From assembly GCA_947458985.1 (NCBI GenBank), contig CANHBA010000014.1:1-20403 (forward strand): a DNA stretch of 20,403 nt, written 5' to 3'. The position numbers were made by a program, and so were the translations under genes. This document shows, one piece after another, positions 7,629-13,847 of the stretch; positions within the stretch are counted from its first letter, which is position 1; every line of letters begins with the position of its first letter. A model generated the notes under the pieces. The model did no database searches. It had not been told where the DNA came from and was given only the letters and a program-made list of their open reading frames with translations. The DNA is from Flavobacteriales bacterium (GTDB lineage: Bacteria > Bacteroidota > Bacteroidia > Flavobacteriales_D > Crocinitomicaceae).

Positions 7629-9665
7629 ATGAAATTTGTTACACACCTTTGCTTGTTTTTTTTGCTCCTGGGCACAACAGTTTCTTATGGGCAAGCTAGC
7701 CCCTGCACCACCTCCGATAAAAAAATCAATAAGGCTATTGAAGAAGCTTTCAGCGCAGAAACCTTTGAATTGCAAGTGCAAGGTCTAGCAGCTGTCGTGA
7801 GCAAGTATCCTCAAAACGTACAGGCTTATTTTTATCTTGGTCAGATCCATTATCAGCGCGGTATGGCGTTGGTCAAACAAAACAACACGCGGTCGGAAGG
7901 CGAAAAACTCTTGCAAAAAGCACTTGTATTTTATCAAGCCAGTATTCAAAAATGCCCAAGTCATCATTCCGATGCCTACTTTTATGCGGCGCGCTTACTT
8001 TACAGCTTCAGTGAAAAAGCCGCTTCCCTTACCTACCTTGAAACTTTCATGGCTTTTGACTCCATTTACCCCGGAGAACAAGCCAGTAACTACACCAAAC
8101 TCAAAGAAGAAATTTTACCTGTCTACAAAGAATTGCGTTTCCCGCTAGACGCCAAAGCAAATCCGGTTCCGTTTAATGTCGCGCGTGTGAGTGGCGTGAG
8201 CTCCACCCAAGACGAATACTTCCCTATGTTGAGCCCCGACAACAGCATGTTGTTTTTCACAAGAAAGGCAGACAAAACAAACCTAGGTGATGTGTCGGGC
8301 TACATGCAAGAAGAGTTTACTGTTGCTGATCATATGAAAGCACTTGAATTCAATAAAGGACGGCCACTACCTCATCCGTTCAACAACGGCCAATTTCAAA
8401 ATTACGGTTCGGCAAGTTTAGCCGCAGACAACCGCGAACTCATTTTATGTGCCTGCAAAGCTGAAACCGTTTACAATAAGGAATACCTCAACTGCGACCT
8501 ATACAGCACTAAGCTCAAGCTCAAGAAGGGAACAACAGATCAATACGAATGGAGTACGCTTGTCAATTTAGGCACCAACATCAATACCAAAGATGGTTGG
8601 GAAGCGCAGCCCTCGCTCTCTGCTGACGGCAAAATTCTTTATTTTACGAGCCTTAGAAAAGGAAGCCAAGACAACGATATATACTATAGCGAAAAACAAG
8701 CAGATGGTTCTTGGGGCATGGCCAAACCCTTTAGCATTGTCAATACTGCAGGTAAAGACAAAAGCCCCTTTTTTCATCAAGATGGAGAAACCTTCTATTT
8801 TGTTTCTGAAAGTGGCCGACAAAGACCGGGCATGGGCGGCCTCGACATTTTTATGATGCGCAAAGAAGCCAATGGCTGGGGGCCGATTCAAAATATTGGC
8901 TACCCGATCAATACCAGTGCCGATGAACTTGGGATTTTCGTTTCTACAGATGGCAAACAAGCCTATTTTTCTAGTCAGCAGCAAGCTAATTGGGATATTT
9001 TCAGCTTTGAATTGCACGAAGCTGCCCGCCCCAAGGAAACGCGCATCTTAAGTGGTCGCTTGCAAGACAGCAACGGCAAAGTTATTGCGGGCGCTGAGTT
9101 AACGGTAAGGTACGAAAAGGACGATAGCAGCAAGGTTACTGCACTGAGCAATGAAGATGGTACATATGCCATGGCCGTTCAGGTAGATCAAAAAATCAGT
9201 TTGGAAGTCACCAAAGACAACTACAGCTTTCAGGCGGTTGTATTAGACAGCAACACTTTAAAAGCCAAAACAACCAAAATTGAGGCGCCCGATTTAAAAA
9301 TCGACACCTTGCAAGAAGGCAGCGCCTACGCCATTGAAGCGATTGTTTTTGAAACCGACGACGCACAGCTCAGTGGCGATGCGCAATTTTTACTAAAAGG
9401 CTTCGCTAATTACCTGAGCAAGCAGACCAATTTAAGTATCCAGATCAATGGCCACACCGACGACATCGGCGATGCACAACGCAATCAGTTACTCTCTGAG
9501 AAAAGAGCGGCACAAGTTGCAGCTTACCTCTCTTCCTTAGGAATAGCCGAAGCACGCATCCAATACAAAGGTTACGGCGAAAGCCAACCAAGAGTCGCAA
9601 ATGATTCTGCCGCAAACCGAGCCCTCAACAGACGCACAGAATTTGAAATTCTTTCGATTGAGTAA
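7629..9665 (+). CDS. PorE-like OmpA family protein (TPR, PD40 propeller, carboxypeptidase-regulatory and OmpA_C domains)
   Basis: 678 residues from ATG 7629; a GTG directly before it (7626) is the alternative. Residues 1-21 are a Sec signal peptide (MKFVTHLCLFFLLLGTTVSY) with no lipobox Cys. TPR-like helices (about 28-150, AYFYLGQIHYQRG and AYFYAARLLYSF) precede a PD40/WD40-like propeller (about 180-470: MLSPDNSMLFFTRK, PSLSADGKILYFTS, FHQDGETFYFVSESG, VSTDGKQAYFSS). A carboxypeptidase-regulatory domain (about 472-540, SGRLQDSNGKVIAGAEL) and a C-terminal OmpA domain (about 565-678) follow; the latter has NGHTDDIGD, LSEKRAAQVAAYL, GYGES and NRRTEF, the peptidoglycan-binding residues. This order is that of PorE, a T9SS component in Porphyromonas gingivalis, but the architecture has many Bacteroidetes paralogues, so PorE identity is an inference. 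A TAACTTTT box overlaps the stop of the preceding gene. Confidence 0.9.
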   Translation: MKFVTHLCLFFLLLGTTVSYGQASPCTTSDKKINKAIEEAFSAETFELQVQGLAAVVSKYPQNVQAYFYLGQIHYQRGMALVKQNNTRSEGEKLLQKALVFYQASIQKCPSHHSDAYFYAARLLYSFSEKAASLTYLETFMAFDSIYPGEQASNYTKLKEEILPVYKELRFPLDAKANPVPFNVARVSGVSSTQDEYFPMLSPDNSMLFFTRKADKTNLGDVSGYMQEEFTVADHMKALEFNKGRPLPHPFNNGQFQNYGSASLAADNRELILCACKAETVYNKEYLNCDLYSTKLKLKKGTTDQYEWSTLVNLGTNINTKDGWEAQPSLSADGKILYFTSLRKGSQDNDIYYSEKQADGSWGMAKPFSIVNTAGKDKSPFFHQDGETFYFVSESGRQRPGMGGLDIFMMRKEANGWGPIQNIGYPINTSADELGIFVSTDGKQAYFSSQQQANWDIFSFELHEAARPKETRILSGRLQDSNGKVIAGAELTVRYEKDDSSKVTALSNEDGTYAMAVQVDQKISLEVTKDNYSFQAVVLDSNTLKAKTTKIEAPDLKIDTLQEGSAYAIEAIVFETDDAQLSGDAQFLLKGFANYLSKQTNLSIQINGHTDDIGDAQRNQLLSEKRAAQVAAYLSSLGIAEARIQYKGYGESQPRVANDSAANRALNRRTEFEILSIE

Positions 9666-9832
9666 GATTTCAAGGAAGCTTCAATGTGTTTCTAGAACCT
9701 AGAGAAAAGAGATCGATACGACCTGAATTTAAGAAGAATGACTTCGGTGTTTTCATTCGGGAATAGAATGCTGCTTCATTGACGATAATCCTGTTGAGAA
9801 TAGTTTGATAAAGTGCAAATTATAGCGCATAA
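9666..9832. other. Intergenic region between the convergent OmpA-type gene and rplS
   Basis: About 167 nt with no credible gene. It has only the short palindromes GAAGCTTC (near 9673) and TTCTAGAA (near 9690), with no T tract to make a terminator for the OmpA-type gene; that role probably falls to the bidirectional rplS hairpin. Confidence 0.6.
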
Positions 9833-9856
9833 AAAAAGGAGCATAAGCTCCTTTTT
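9833..9856 (-). terminator. Rho-independent terminator of rplS
   Basis: Perfect 10-bp stem AAAAAGGAGC / GCTCCTTTTT around loop ATAA, 20 nt after the rplS stop on the minus strand, where it is followed by a run of T. The flanking A and T runs make it potentially bidirectional, so it could also stop read-through from the OmpA-type gene. Confidence 0.9.
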
Positions 9857-9876
9857 GAATATTTGGTATCAAGATA

Positions 9877-10233
9877 TTATCTTGCGAAGTTCTTTTTCTC
9901 GCGGATACGTGCTGATTTACCAGTGCGCTCACGGAAGTAGAAAATACGTGCTCTACGAACTGCACCGCGTTTCACGATAGTGATGCTTTCAATGAAAGGA
10001 GAATTAACTGGTAGGATACGCTCTACACCGATGTTACCTGACATTTTGCGGATAGTGAAAGTTTCGGTTGCACCAGCACCACGACGTTGCAATACAACAC
10101 CTTGGAATTGCTGGATACGCTCTTTGTTACCCTCAACAATACGGTATGATACGATAATGGTGTCACCTGCTCCGAAAGCTGGTAATTCATTTTTGGCGAT
10201 TAGCTCCTGCTCGATTTGTTTAATGACGTTCAT
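9877..10233 (-). CDS. rplS: 50S ribosomal protein L19
   Basis: 118 residues from ATG 10233, giving the standard L19 start MNVIKQIEQELI. A longer in-frame form from 10257 adds eight non-conserved residues (MNWAKFSE) and is rejected. Conserved L19 segments are FGAGDTIIVSYRIVEGNKER, QQFQGVVLQRRGAG, TFTIRKMSGNIGVERILPVN, SPFIESITIVKRGAVRRARI and YFRERTGKSARIRE. The protein sits at the 30S-50S interface. Here it is alone, not in the rpsP-rimM-trmD-rplS order of many bacteria, as is common in Bacteroidetes. Candidate -7 sequences on the minus strand are TAATATTG (10278-10271) and the weaker TAAATTTT (10246-10239). The first would give a leader of about 30-35 nt. A strong hairpin terminator follows. 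Confidence 0.97.
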   Translation of the reverse strand: MNVIKQIEQELIAKNELPAFGAGDTIIVSYRIVEGNKERIQQFQGVVLQRRGAGATETFTIRKMSGNIGVERILPVNSPFIESITIVKRGAVRRARIFYFRERTGKSARIREKKNFAR

Positions 10234-10325
10234 CTCTGAAAATTTAGCCCAATTCAACTGAACGGGGGTGCAATATTACAAATTATTTCTGATTCCGTAT
10301 ATAGGTAGGCTGTTTTTTTTAGGCA

Positions 10326-10712
10326 TTAAATGTAAAAAGCCATTAAAAAAAGCAGTACAATAATGGCCAAGTAGATCAAAACTAATTGAATACGCATTCC
10401 TTTGCGTTCAGTTTGATTGTTTGCTTCTATTGTTTGCTTGTGCATTATTTCTTCTGCAGTGATCGAAAAAACCTGCATCCAATTGATTTGTTGCGCTCCA
10501 ATGGAGAGCTCATCGCCGGGCTGCAGTGCCACCATTTCATTTTTTGGCGAGCCATTTATGTAAAATGTTGCTTGAGCCATTCTGGTGCTGACCAAAACTT
10601 GACCCGTTTGATCTTTGTGGAGCATTAAATGAAAAGGAGCGCTATTTGCAGCATCTAACTTCAGATTGTTGCTTGCGTGACTTCCTATGCTGTAATACCG
10701 AACTGCATTCAT
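10326..10712 (-). CDS. Small FHA-like domain protein with C-terminal membrane anchor
   Basis: 128 residues from ATG 10712 (MNAVRYYSIG). An in-frame start at 10760 would add a cysteine/phenylalanine-rich tail running through the promoter box, so it is rejected. Residues 1-80 look like a degenerate FHA fold: YYSIGSHASNNLKL (the IGR.xxN entry, with His in place of the usual Arg), a central HLMLHKDQTGQVLV, FYINGSPKN where FHA domains have a loop ending in xVNG, then LQPGDELSIGAQQINW, a good match to the L.xGDxIxIG strand pair. The Ser-Arg-x-His phosphothreonine-binding signature is absent, so phospho-binding is doubtful. A polar linker (83-106) leads to one hydrophobic helix (107-127) at the very C-terminus. 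Topology is therefore probably tail-anchored with the domain in the cytoplasm. Divergent from parA. Function unknown. Confidence 0.72.
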   Translation of the reverse strand: MNAVRYYSIGSHASNNLKLDAANSAPFHLMLHKDQTGQVLVSTRMAQATFYINGSPKNEMVALQPGDELSIGAQQINWMQVFSITAEEIMHKQTIEANNQTERKGMRIQLVLIYLAIIVLLFLMAFYI

Positions 10713-10717
10713 TGCTG

Positions 10718-10725
10718 TAAAATTA
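10718..10725 (-). promoter_or_regulatory. -7-like box (TAATTTTA, minus strand) for the FHA-like gene
   Basis: On the minus strand 10725-10718 reads TAATTTTA, one mismatch (final A for G) from TAnnTTTG, ending 5 nt before the ATG at 10712. It implies a leaderless or nearly leaderless mRNA. Motif-only evidence. Confidence 0.35.
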
Positions 10726-10847
10726 GTGAAAAATATGCAGTAGCGCGTTCGAGCTAACAAACTGTGAATGAATGATATTGACAGGTGTTGCTCGAAAATG
10801 GTTAATAAGTTCCTTTTGGATGGACAAAAAGTATGCTGAACAACTTG

Positions 10848-10868
10848 TAATTTTATAGTTCAATTGAA
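10848..10868 (+). promoter_or_regulatory. parA promoter region: -7-like box plus short palindrome
   Basis: TAATTTTA (10848-10855) is one mismatch from the Bacteroidetes -7 consensus. Immediately downstream, 10859-10868, is the perfect palindrome TTCAATTGAA, between the box and the parA ATG (10874). It resembles the inner arms of the ParB site parS (TTCACGTGAA) but has AT instead of the central CG, so I do not call it parS. It could be an operator for autoregulation, or chance in AT-rich DNA. Confidence 0.3.
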
Positions 10869-10873
10869 TCATT

Positions 10874-11686
10874 ATGGGTAAAATCATTGCCATTGCCAAT
10901 CAGAAAGGTGGCGTCGGAAAAACAACAACCGCAATTAATCTAGGCGGTTGCTTGGGTGTGCTTGAATACAAGACACTCATTGTCGATGCAGATCCGCAGG
11001 CCAATGCAACTTCTGGTACTGGTTTTGATCCTAAATCGGTTAAAAACATTTACGATTGTTTGGTCAATAACCGCCCAGCACAAGAGGCCATTCTCGAAAC
11101 CAGCAATCCGAACCTCTTTATTTTACCTTCACACGTCGACCTCGTTGGCGCCGAACTCGAAATGATCAATATGCCGAACCGGGAGTACCTTTTGCGTGCT
11201 GCCCTCGAGCAAATCAAAGACGACTACGACTTCATCCTTATCGACTGTTCCCCCTCCCTTGGCCTCATTACCGTTAACGCATTGGTTGCTGCCGATGCTG
11301 TCATGATCCCAGTTCAATGCGAATATTTTGCACTTGAAGGGCTCAGCAAATTACTCAATACCATCAAAATTGTACAAGGCAGGCTCAACCCCGCACTCGA
11401 AATCGAAGGCATGATCTTAACCATGTACGATACCCGTTTGCGCTTGGCCAACCAAGTTGTAGACGAAGTCAAGACGCATTTTCAAGAATTGGTCTTCGAC
11501 ACCGTTATTCACCGCAACACCACCCTTAGCGAAGCTTCTAGCCACGGCAATACCGTCGTGATGCACGACGCCTCCTCTAAAGGCTCCGTCAATTACCTCA
11601 ATTTTGCACGCGAACTCTTGCAAAAAAACGACCTCACCAAAATAGGAAACGACGACAAAATCATCGAGATAGATCATGAGCTCTAA
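10874..11686 (+). CDS. parA: Chromosome-partitioning ATPase ParA (Soj)
   Basis: 270 residues, the chromosomal Soj type without an N-terminal DNA-binding extension. It has the deviant Walker A box QKGGVGKTTTAINLG (residues 10-24, with signature Lys11 and Lys16), LIVDADPQANATSG (35-48) and Walker B FILIDCSPSLG. MIPVQCEYFALEGLSKLL and LTMYDTRLRLANQVVDEV are also typical. The ATP-bound dimer binds DNA non-specifically on the nucleoid, and ParB stimulates its ATPase to move replication origins apart. The end overlaps parB by 11 nt (11676-11686), so translation is probably coupled. parA-parB next to dapB-lepB is a familiar Bacteroidetes arrangement. Confidence 0.96.
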   Translation: MGKIIAIANQKGGVGKTTTAINLGGCLGVLEYKTLIVDADPQANATSGTGFDPKSVKNIYDCLVNNRPAQEAILETSNPNLFILPSHVDLVGAELEMINMPNREYLLRAALEQIKDDYDFILIDCSPSLGLITVNALVAADAVMIPVQCEYFALEGLSKLLNTIKIVQGRLNPALEIEGMILTMYDTRLRLANQVVDEVKTHFQELVFDTVIHRNTTLSEASSHGNTVVMHDASSKGSVNYLNFARELLQKNDLTKIGNDDKIIEIDHEL

Positions 11687-12578
11687 CGCAAAAAAACAAC
11701 CCGCTTTGGGCCGCGGCCTGAGTGCCCTTTTACAAAATGCCGATACGGATATCACCGGAGCAAGTGCTGTTCCTGCAGGTGCCGTAGCACTTATTTCCAT
11801 TTCTTTAATCGAGGCCAACCCGTTTAACCCACGCACACATTTTGAGCGCAGTGCTCTAGACGAGCTCAAAACCTCCATTCAAACACACGGCATCATACAA
11901 CCGCTCACGGTCAGAAAAATGGGCCGAGACCGCTATCAACTCATTTCAGGCGAACGCCGATTTAGAGCTGCTCAACTCGCTGGCCTCACCGAAGTGCCTG
12001 CTTATGTGCGCATCGCCAACGACCAAACCATGCTCGAAATGGCACTCGTTGAAAACATCCAACGCGAAGACCTCAACGCCATCGAAGTAGCGCTTTCTTA
12101 CGAACGTTTACTCGAAGAATGCAAGCTCACCCAAGAACTACTCTCTGAAAAAGTAGCCAAATCGAGGTCGCATGTTGCCAACCATTTGCGCTTGCTCAAA
12201 CTCCCAGACGCCATTCAAGCTGCGGTCAGAGACAAACAAATCACAATGGGGCATGCCAGAGCGCTTCTTGCCCTAACTACCGAAAAAGAGCAACTTGTTG
12301 CGCTGGCACGCATCCTAGACGAACAACTATCTGTACGCGATGTCGAGGCGCTTTCCAAACCTGAAAAGCAAAAGGCAGCTAGCACACCAAGCGCTGGCCC
12401 TAAAGCCAAAATAAGCCTGAGCACAACCGAAAAACTCTATTTGTCTTACCTCTCCGAACAACTCGGTACAAAAGTAAGCATCGACAAAACGCCTGAAGGC
12501 AAAGGTAAACTCATCGTCCATTTTACACATGAGTCTGAGTTGCAACGCCTCATTGAAATGCTTAAAAAATCAGAATGA
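11676..12578 (+). CDS. parB: Chromosome-partitioning protein ParB (Spo0J)
   Basis: 300 residues with the usual ParB order. The N-terminal segment has the ParA-contacting LGRGLSALLQ (11-20). The CTP-binding ParB/Srx domain follows, with PFNPRTHF (49-56), QLISGERRFRAAQLAGL (88-104, motif GERRxRA) and ALVENIQREDLNAIEVA (123-139). The helix-turn-helix (about 151-178, TQELLSEKVAKSRSHVANHL) reads parS. The C-terminal dimerisation region lies at about 240-300 (TEKLYLSYLSEQLGTKV). Family knowledge: it loads at parS, slides as a CTP-bound clamp and drives origin segregation with ParA. No consensus parS was seen in the window. Its last 4 nt (ATGA) overlap the next gene. Confidence 0.96.
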   Translation: MSSNAKKQPALGRGLSALLQNADTDITGASAVPAGAVALISISLIEANPFNPRTHFERSALDELKTSIQTHGIIQPLTVRKMGRDRYQLISGERRFRAAQLAGLTEVPAYVRIANDQTMLEMALVENIQREDLNAIEVALSYERLLEECKLTQELLSEKVAKSRSHVANHLRLLKLPDAIQAAVRDKQITMGHARALLALTTEKEQLVALARILDEQLSVRDVEALSKPEKQKAASTPSAGPKAKISLSTTEKLYLSYLSEQLGTKVSIDKTPEGKGKLIVHFTHESELQRLIEMLKKSE

Positions 12579-13114
12579 GGCTAGCATTTTGCTTCCTAAT
12601 ACTCGCGCAGGCCTACTTTGCGCAAGACACCATCCAGCAAAAAGACAGCGTCAAGCTGAGCTACCACCAAAAAAGCATGCTCTATTCAGCGCTTGTACCT
12701 GGTTTGGGGCAAGTAAGAAATACTCTTGATGCGCCAAATCACAACAACGCCATCTGGAAGGTGCCGCTTATTTACGGTGGCCTAGGAGCTGCTGGTTATT
12801 TTTTAGCCACCAACCAAATTACCCAAGTCCAGCTCAAGCAAGAATACACCAACCGACTCAATGGAGGCGTCCTCGACCCCAAATGGGCAGCCTACGACAC
12901 ACCAGCTGTATTGCAACTTTACCGTCAGTACCTCGACTGGCGCGACCTCTCTATTCTTGGTTTCGCAGCACTCTATCTCTTTCAAATTGCTGACGCGGGT
13001 GCAGAAGCTCACTTCGTCCATTTTGACACCAACCCCGACCTCAGCCTACACATCGAACCTAGTTTTGTTCCAAATCAGTACCTAGGTGCCAAAATACAAC
13101 TGACATTTCGTTGA
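12575..13114 (+). CDS. DUF5683 domain membrane protein
   Basis: 179 residues starting at the ATGA overlap with parB. A short signal peptide (residues 1-16, ending in AYFAQD) precedes KSMLYSALVPGLGQVRNTLD (33-52); the LVPGLGQ motif plus a nearby Asn is the mark of the DUF5683 family that sits between parB and dapB in Bacteroidetes. One hydrophobic segment at about 65-83 (VPLIYGGLGAAGYFLA) and another at about 126-143 (DLSILGFAALYLFQIADAGA) suggest a small inner-membrane protein. The C-terminal third (DLSLHIEPSF to AKIQLTFR) has beta-strand character like an outer-membrane barrel end. Function unknown; its persistent location in a cell-cycle/envelope operon hints at an envelope role. Confidence 0.85.
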   Translation: MRLAFCFLILAQAYFAQDTIQQKDSVKLSYHQKSMLYSALVPGLGQVRNTLDAPNHNNAIWKVPLIYGGLGAAGYFLATNQITQVQLKQEYTNRLNGGVLDPKWAAYDTPAVLQLYRQYLDWRDLSILGFAALYLFQIADAGAEAHFVHFDTNPDLSLHIEPSFVPNQYLGAKIQLTFR

Positions 13115-13121
13115 TATATCG

Positions 13122-13129
13122 TATCTTTA
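13122..13129 (+). promoter_or_regulatory. -7-like box (TATCTTTA) before dapB
   Basis: TATCTTTA differs from TAnnTTTG only at the last base and ends 4 nt before the dapB ATG (13134), within the 19-nt gap after the DUF5683 gene. It may be an internal promoter allowing dapB-lepB-wbqC to be transcribed apart from parAB, probably with a leaderless transcript. Confidence 0.4.
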
Positions 13130-13133
13130 GACC

Positions 13134-13847
13134 ATGAGAATAGCACTGCTCGGTTACGGTAAAATGGGTAAAGCCATTGAAACAATCGCCCTTGAAAGGG
13201 GGCACAGCATTGTAGCAAAAATCAATTCTCAGCTTCCGCTAGACCAGGTAAATTGGTCAGAAGTAGATGTTTGCATCGAATTTACACGTCCTGAGCTAGC
13301 CCCACAACACATCGCATATTGCGCACAAAAACAAGTCCCAATTGTAGTCGGGACCACCGCATGGCAAGCCGCCTTACCTGAAGTAAAAACTGTGGTTCTC
13401 GAGGCCGACGCTGCCCTTCTTTACGCGAGTAACTTTAGTGTGGGCGTGAATCTCTTTTTTGAACTCAACCGTCAATTAGCAAGCCTCATGAAAGCGCACA
13501 ATGCTTATCATATCGAGGTTTCGGAAACCCATCACGTACAAAAACTAGATGCCCCTAGTGGCACCGCAGTTAGCCTACTCGACGACATCTTAGCCATTCA
13601 TCCGAACTACACAGGGTGGTCGCTCGACGCGCACTCACCCGAACAAATTCCGGTTGTTGCCCACCGCATCCCAGACGTTCCGGGCACCCATGAAATCAGT
13701 TACAACAGCGATATCGATACCATACGAATAGAACACATTGCCCACAACCGCAAAGGCTTTGCTTTAGGCGCTGTTTTGGCCGCAGAATTTATTTACCAAC
13801 GCAAAGGCATCTACACCATGTCCGATGTCTTAAAAACTACCTTATGA
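13134..13847 (+). CDS. dapB: 4-hydroxy-tetrahydrodipicolinate reductase
   Basis: 237 residues, the compact Bacteroidetes form. It reduces the dihydrodipicolinate precursor with NAD(P)H in the lysine/meso-diaminopimelate pathway, so it supplies both lysine and peptidoglycan cross-link residues. Visible motifs: the Rossmann loop LLGYGKMGKAIE (5-16), CIEFTRPE (47-54), VVGTTAW (71-77), YASNFSVGVNLFFE (97-110), and the catalytic/substrate segment ETHHVQKLDAPSGTAVSLL (131-149), containing His133/His134, Lys137 and the substrate-binding SGT. It begins 19 nt after DUF5683, just behind a -7-like box, and overlaps lepB by ATGA (13844-13847). Confidence 0.95.
   Translation: MRIALLGYGKMGKAIETIALERGHSIVAKINSQLPLDQVNWSEVDVCIEFTRPELAPQHIAYCAQKQVPIVVGTTAWQAALPEVKTVVLEADAALLYASNFSVGVNLFFELNRQLASLMKAHNAYHIEVSETHHVQKLDAPSGTAVSLLDDILAIHPNYTGWSLDAHSPEQIPVVAHRIPDVPGTHEISYNSDIDTIRIEHIAHNRKGFALGAVLAAEFIYQRKGIYTMSDVLKTTL

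Noticed and set aside
8568..9017. 149-residue minus-strand frame inside the PorE-like gene
   Set aside because: Shadow of the PD40 propeller coding region; no start context or homology features.
9753..9965. 70-residue minus-strand frame between the OmpA-type gene and rplS
   Set aside because: It covers the rplS terminator and runs out of frame into rplS itself; no family features.
10190..10260. A ribosomal-protein leader or riboswitch in front of rplS
   Set aside because: The possible leader is only about 30-35 nt and I could not find a stable paired structure in it.
11417..11878. 153-residue minus-strand frame across the parA/parB junction
   Set aside because: Runs antisense to two well-supported overlapping genes; composition is that of a reversed codon pattern.
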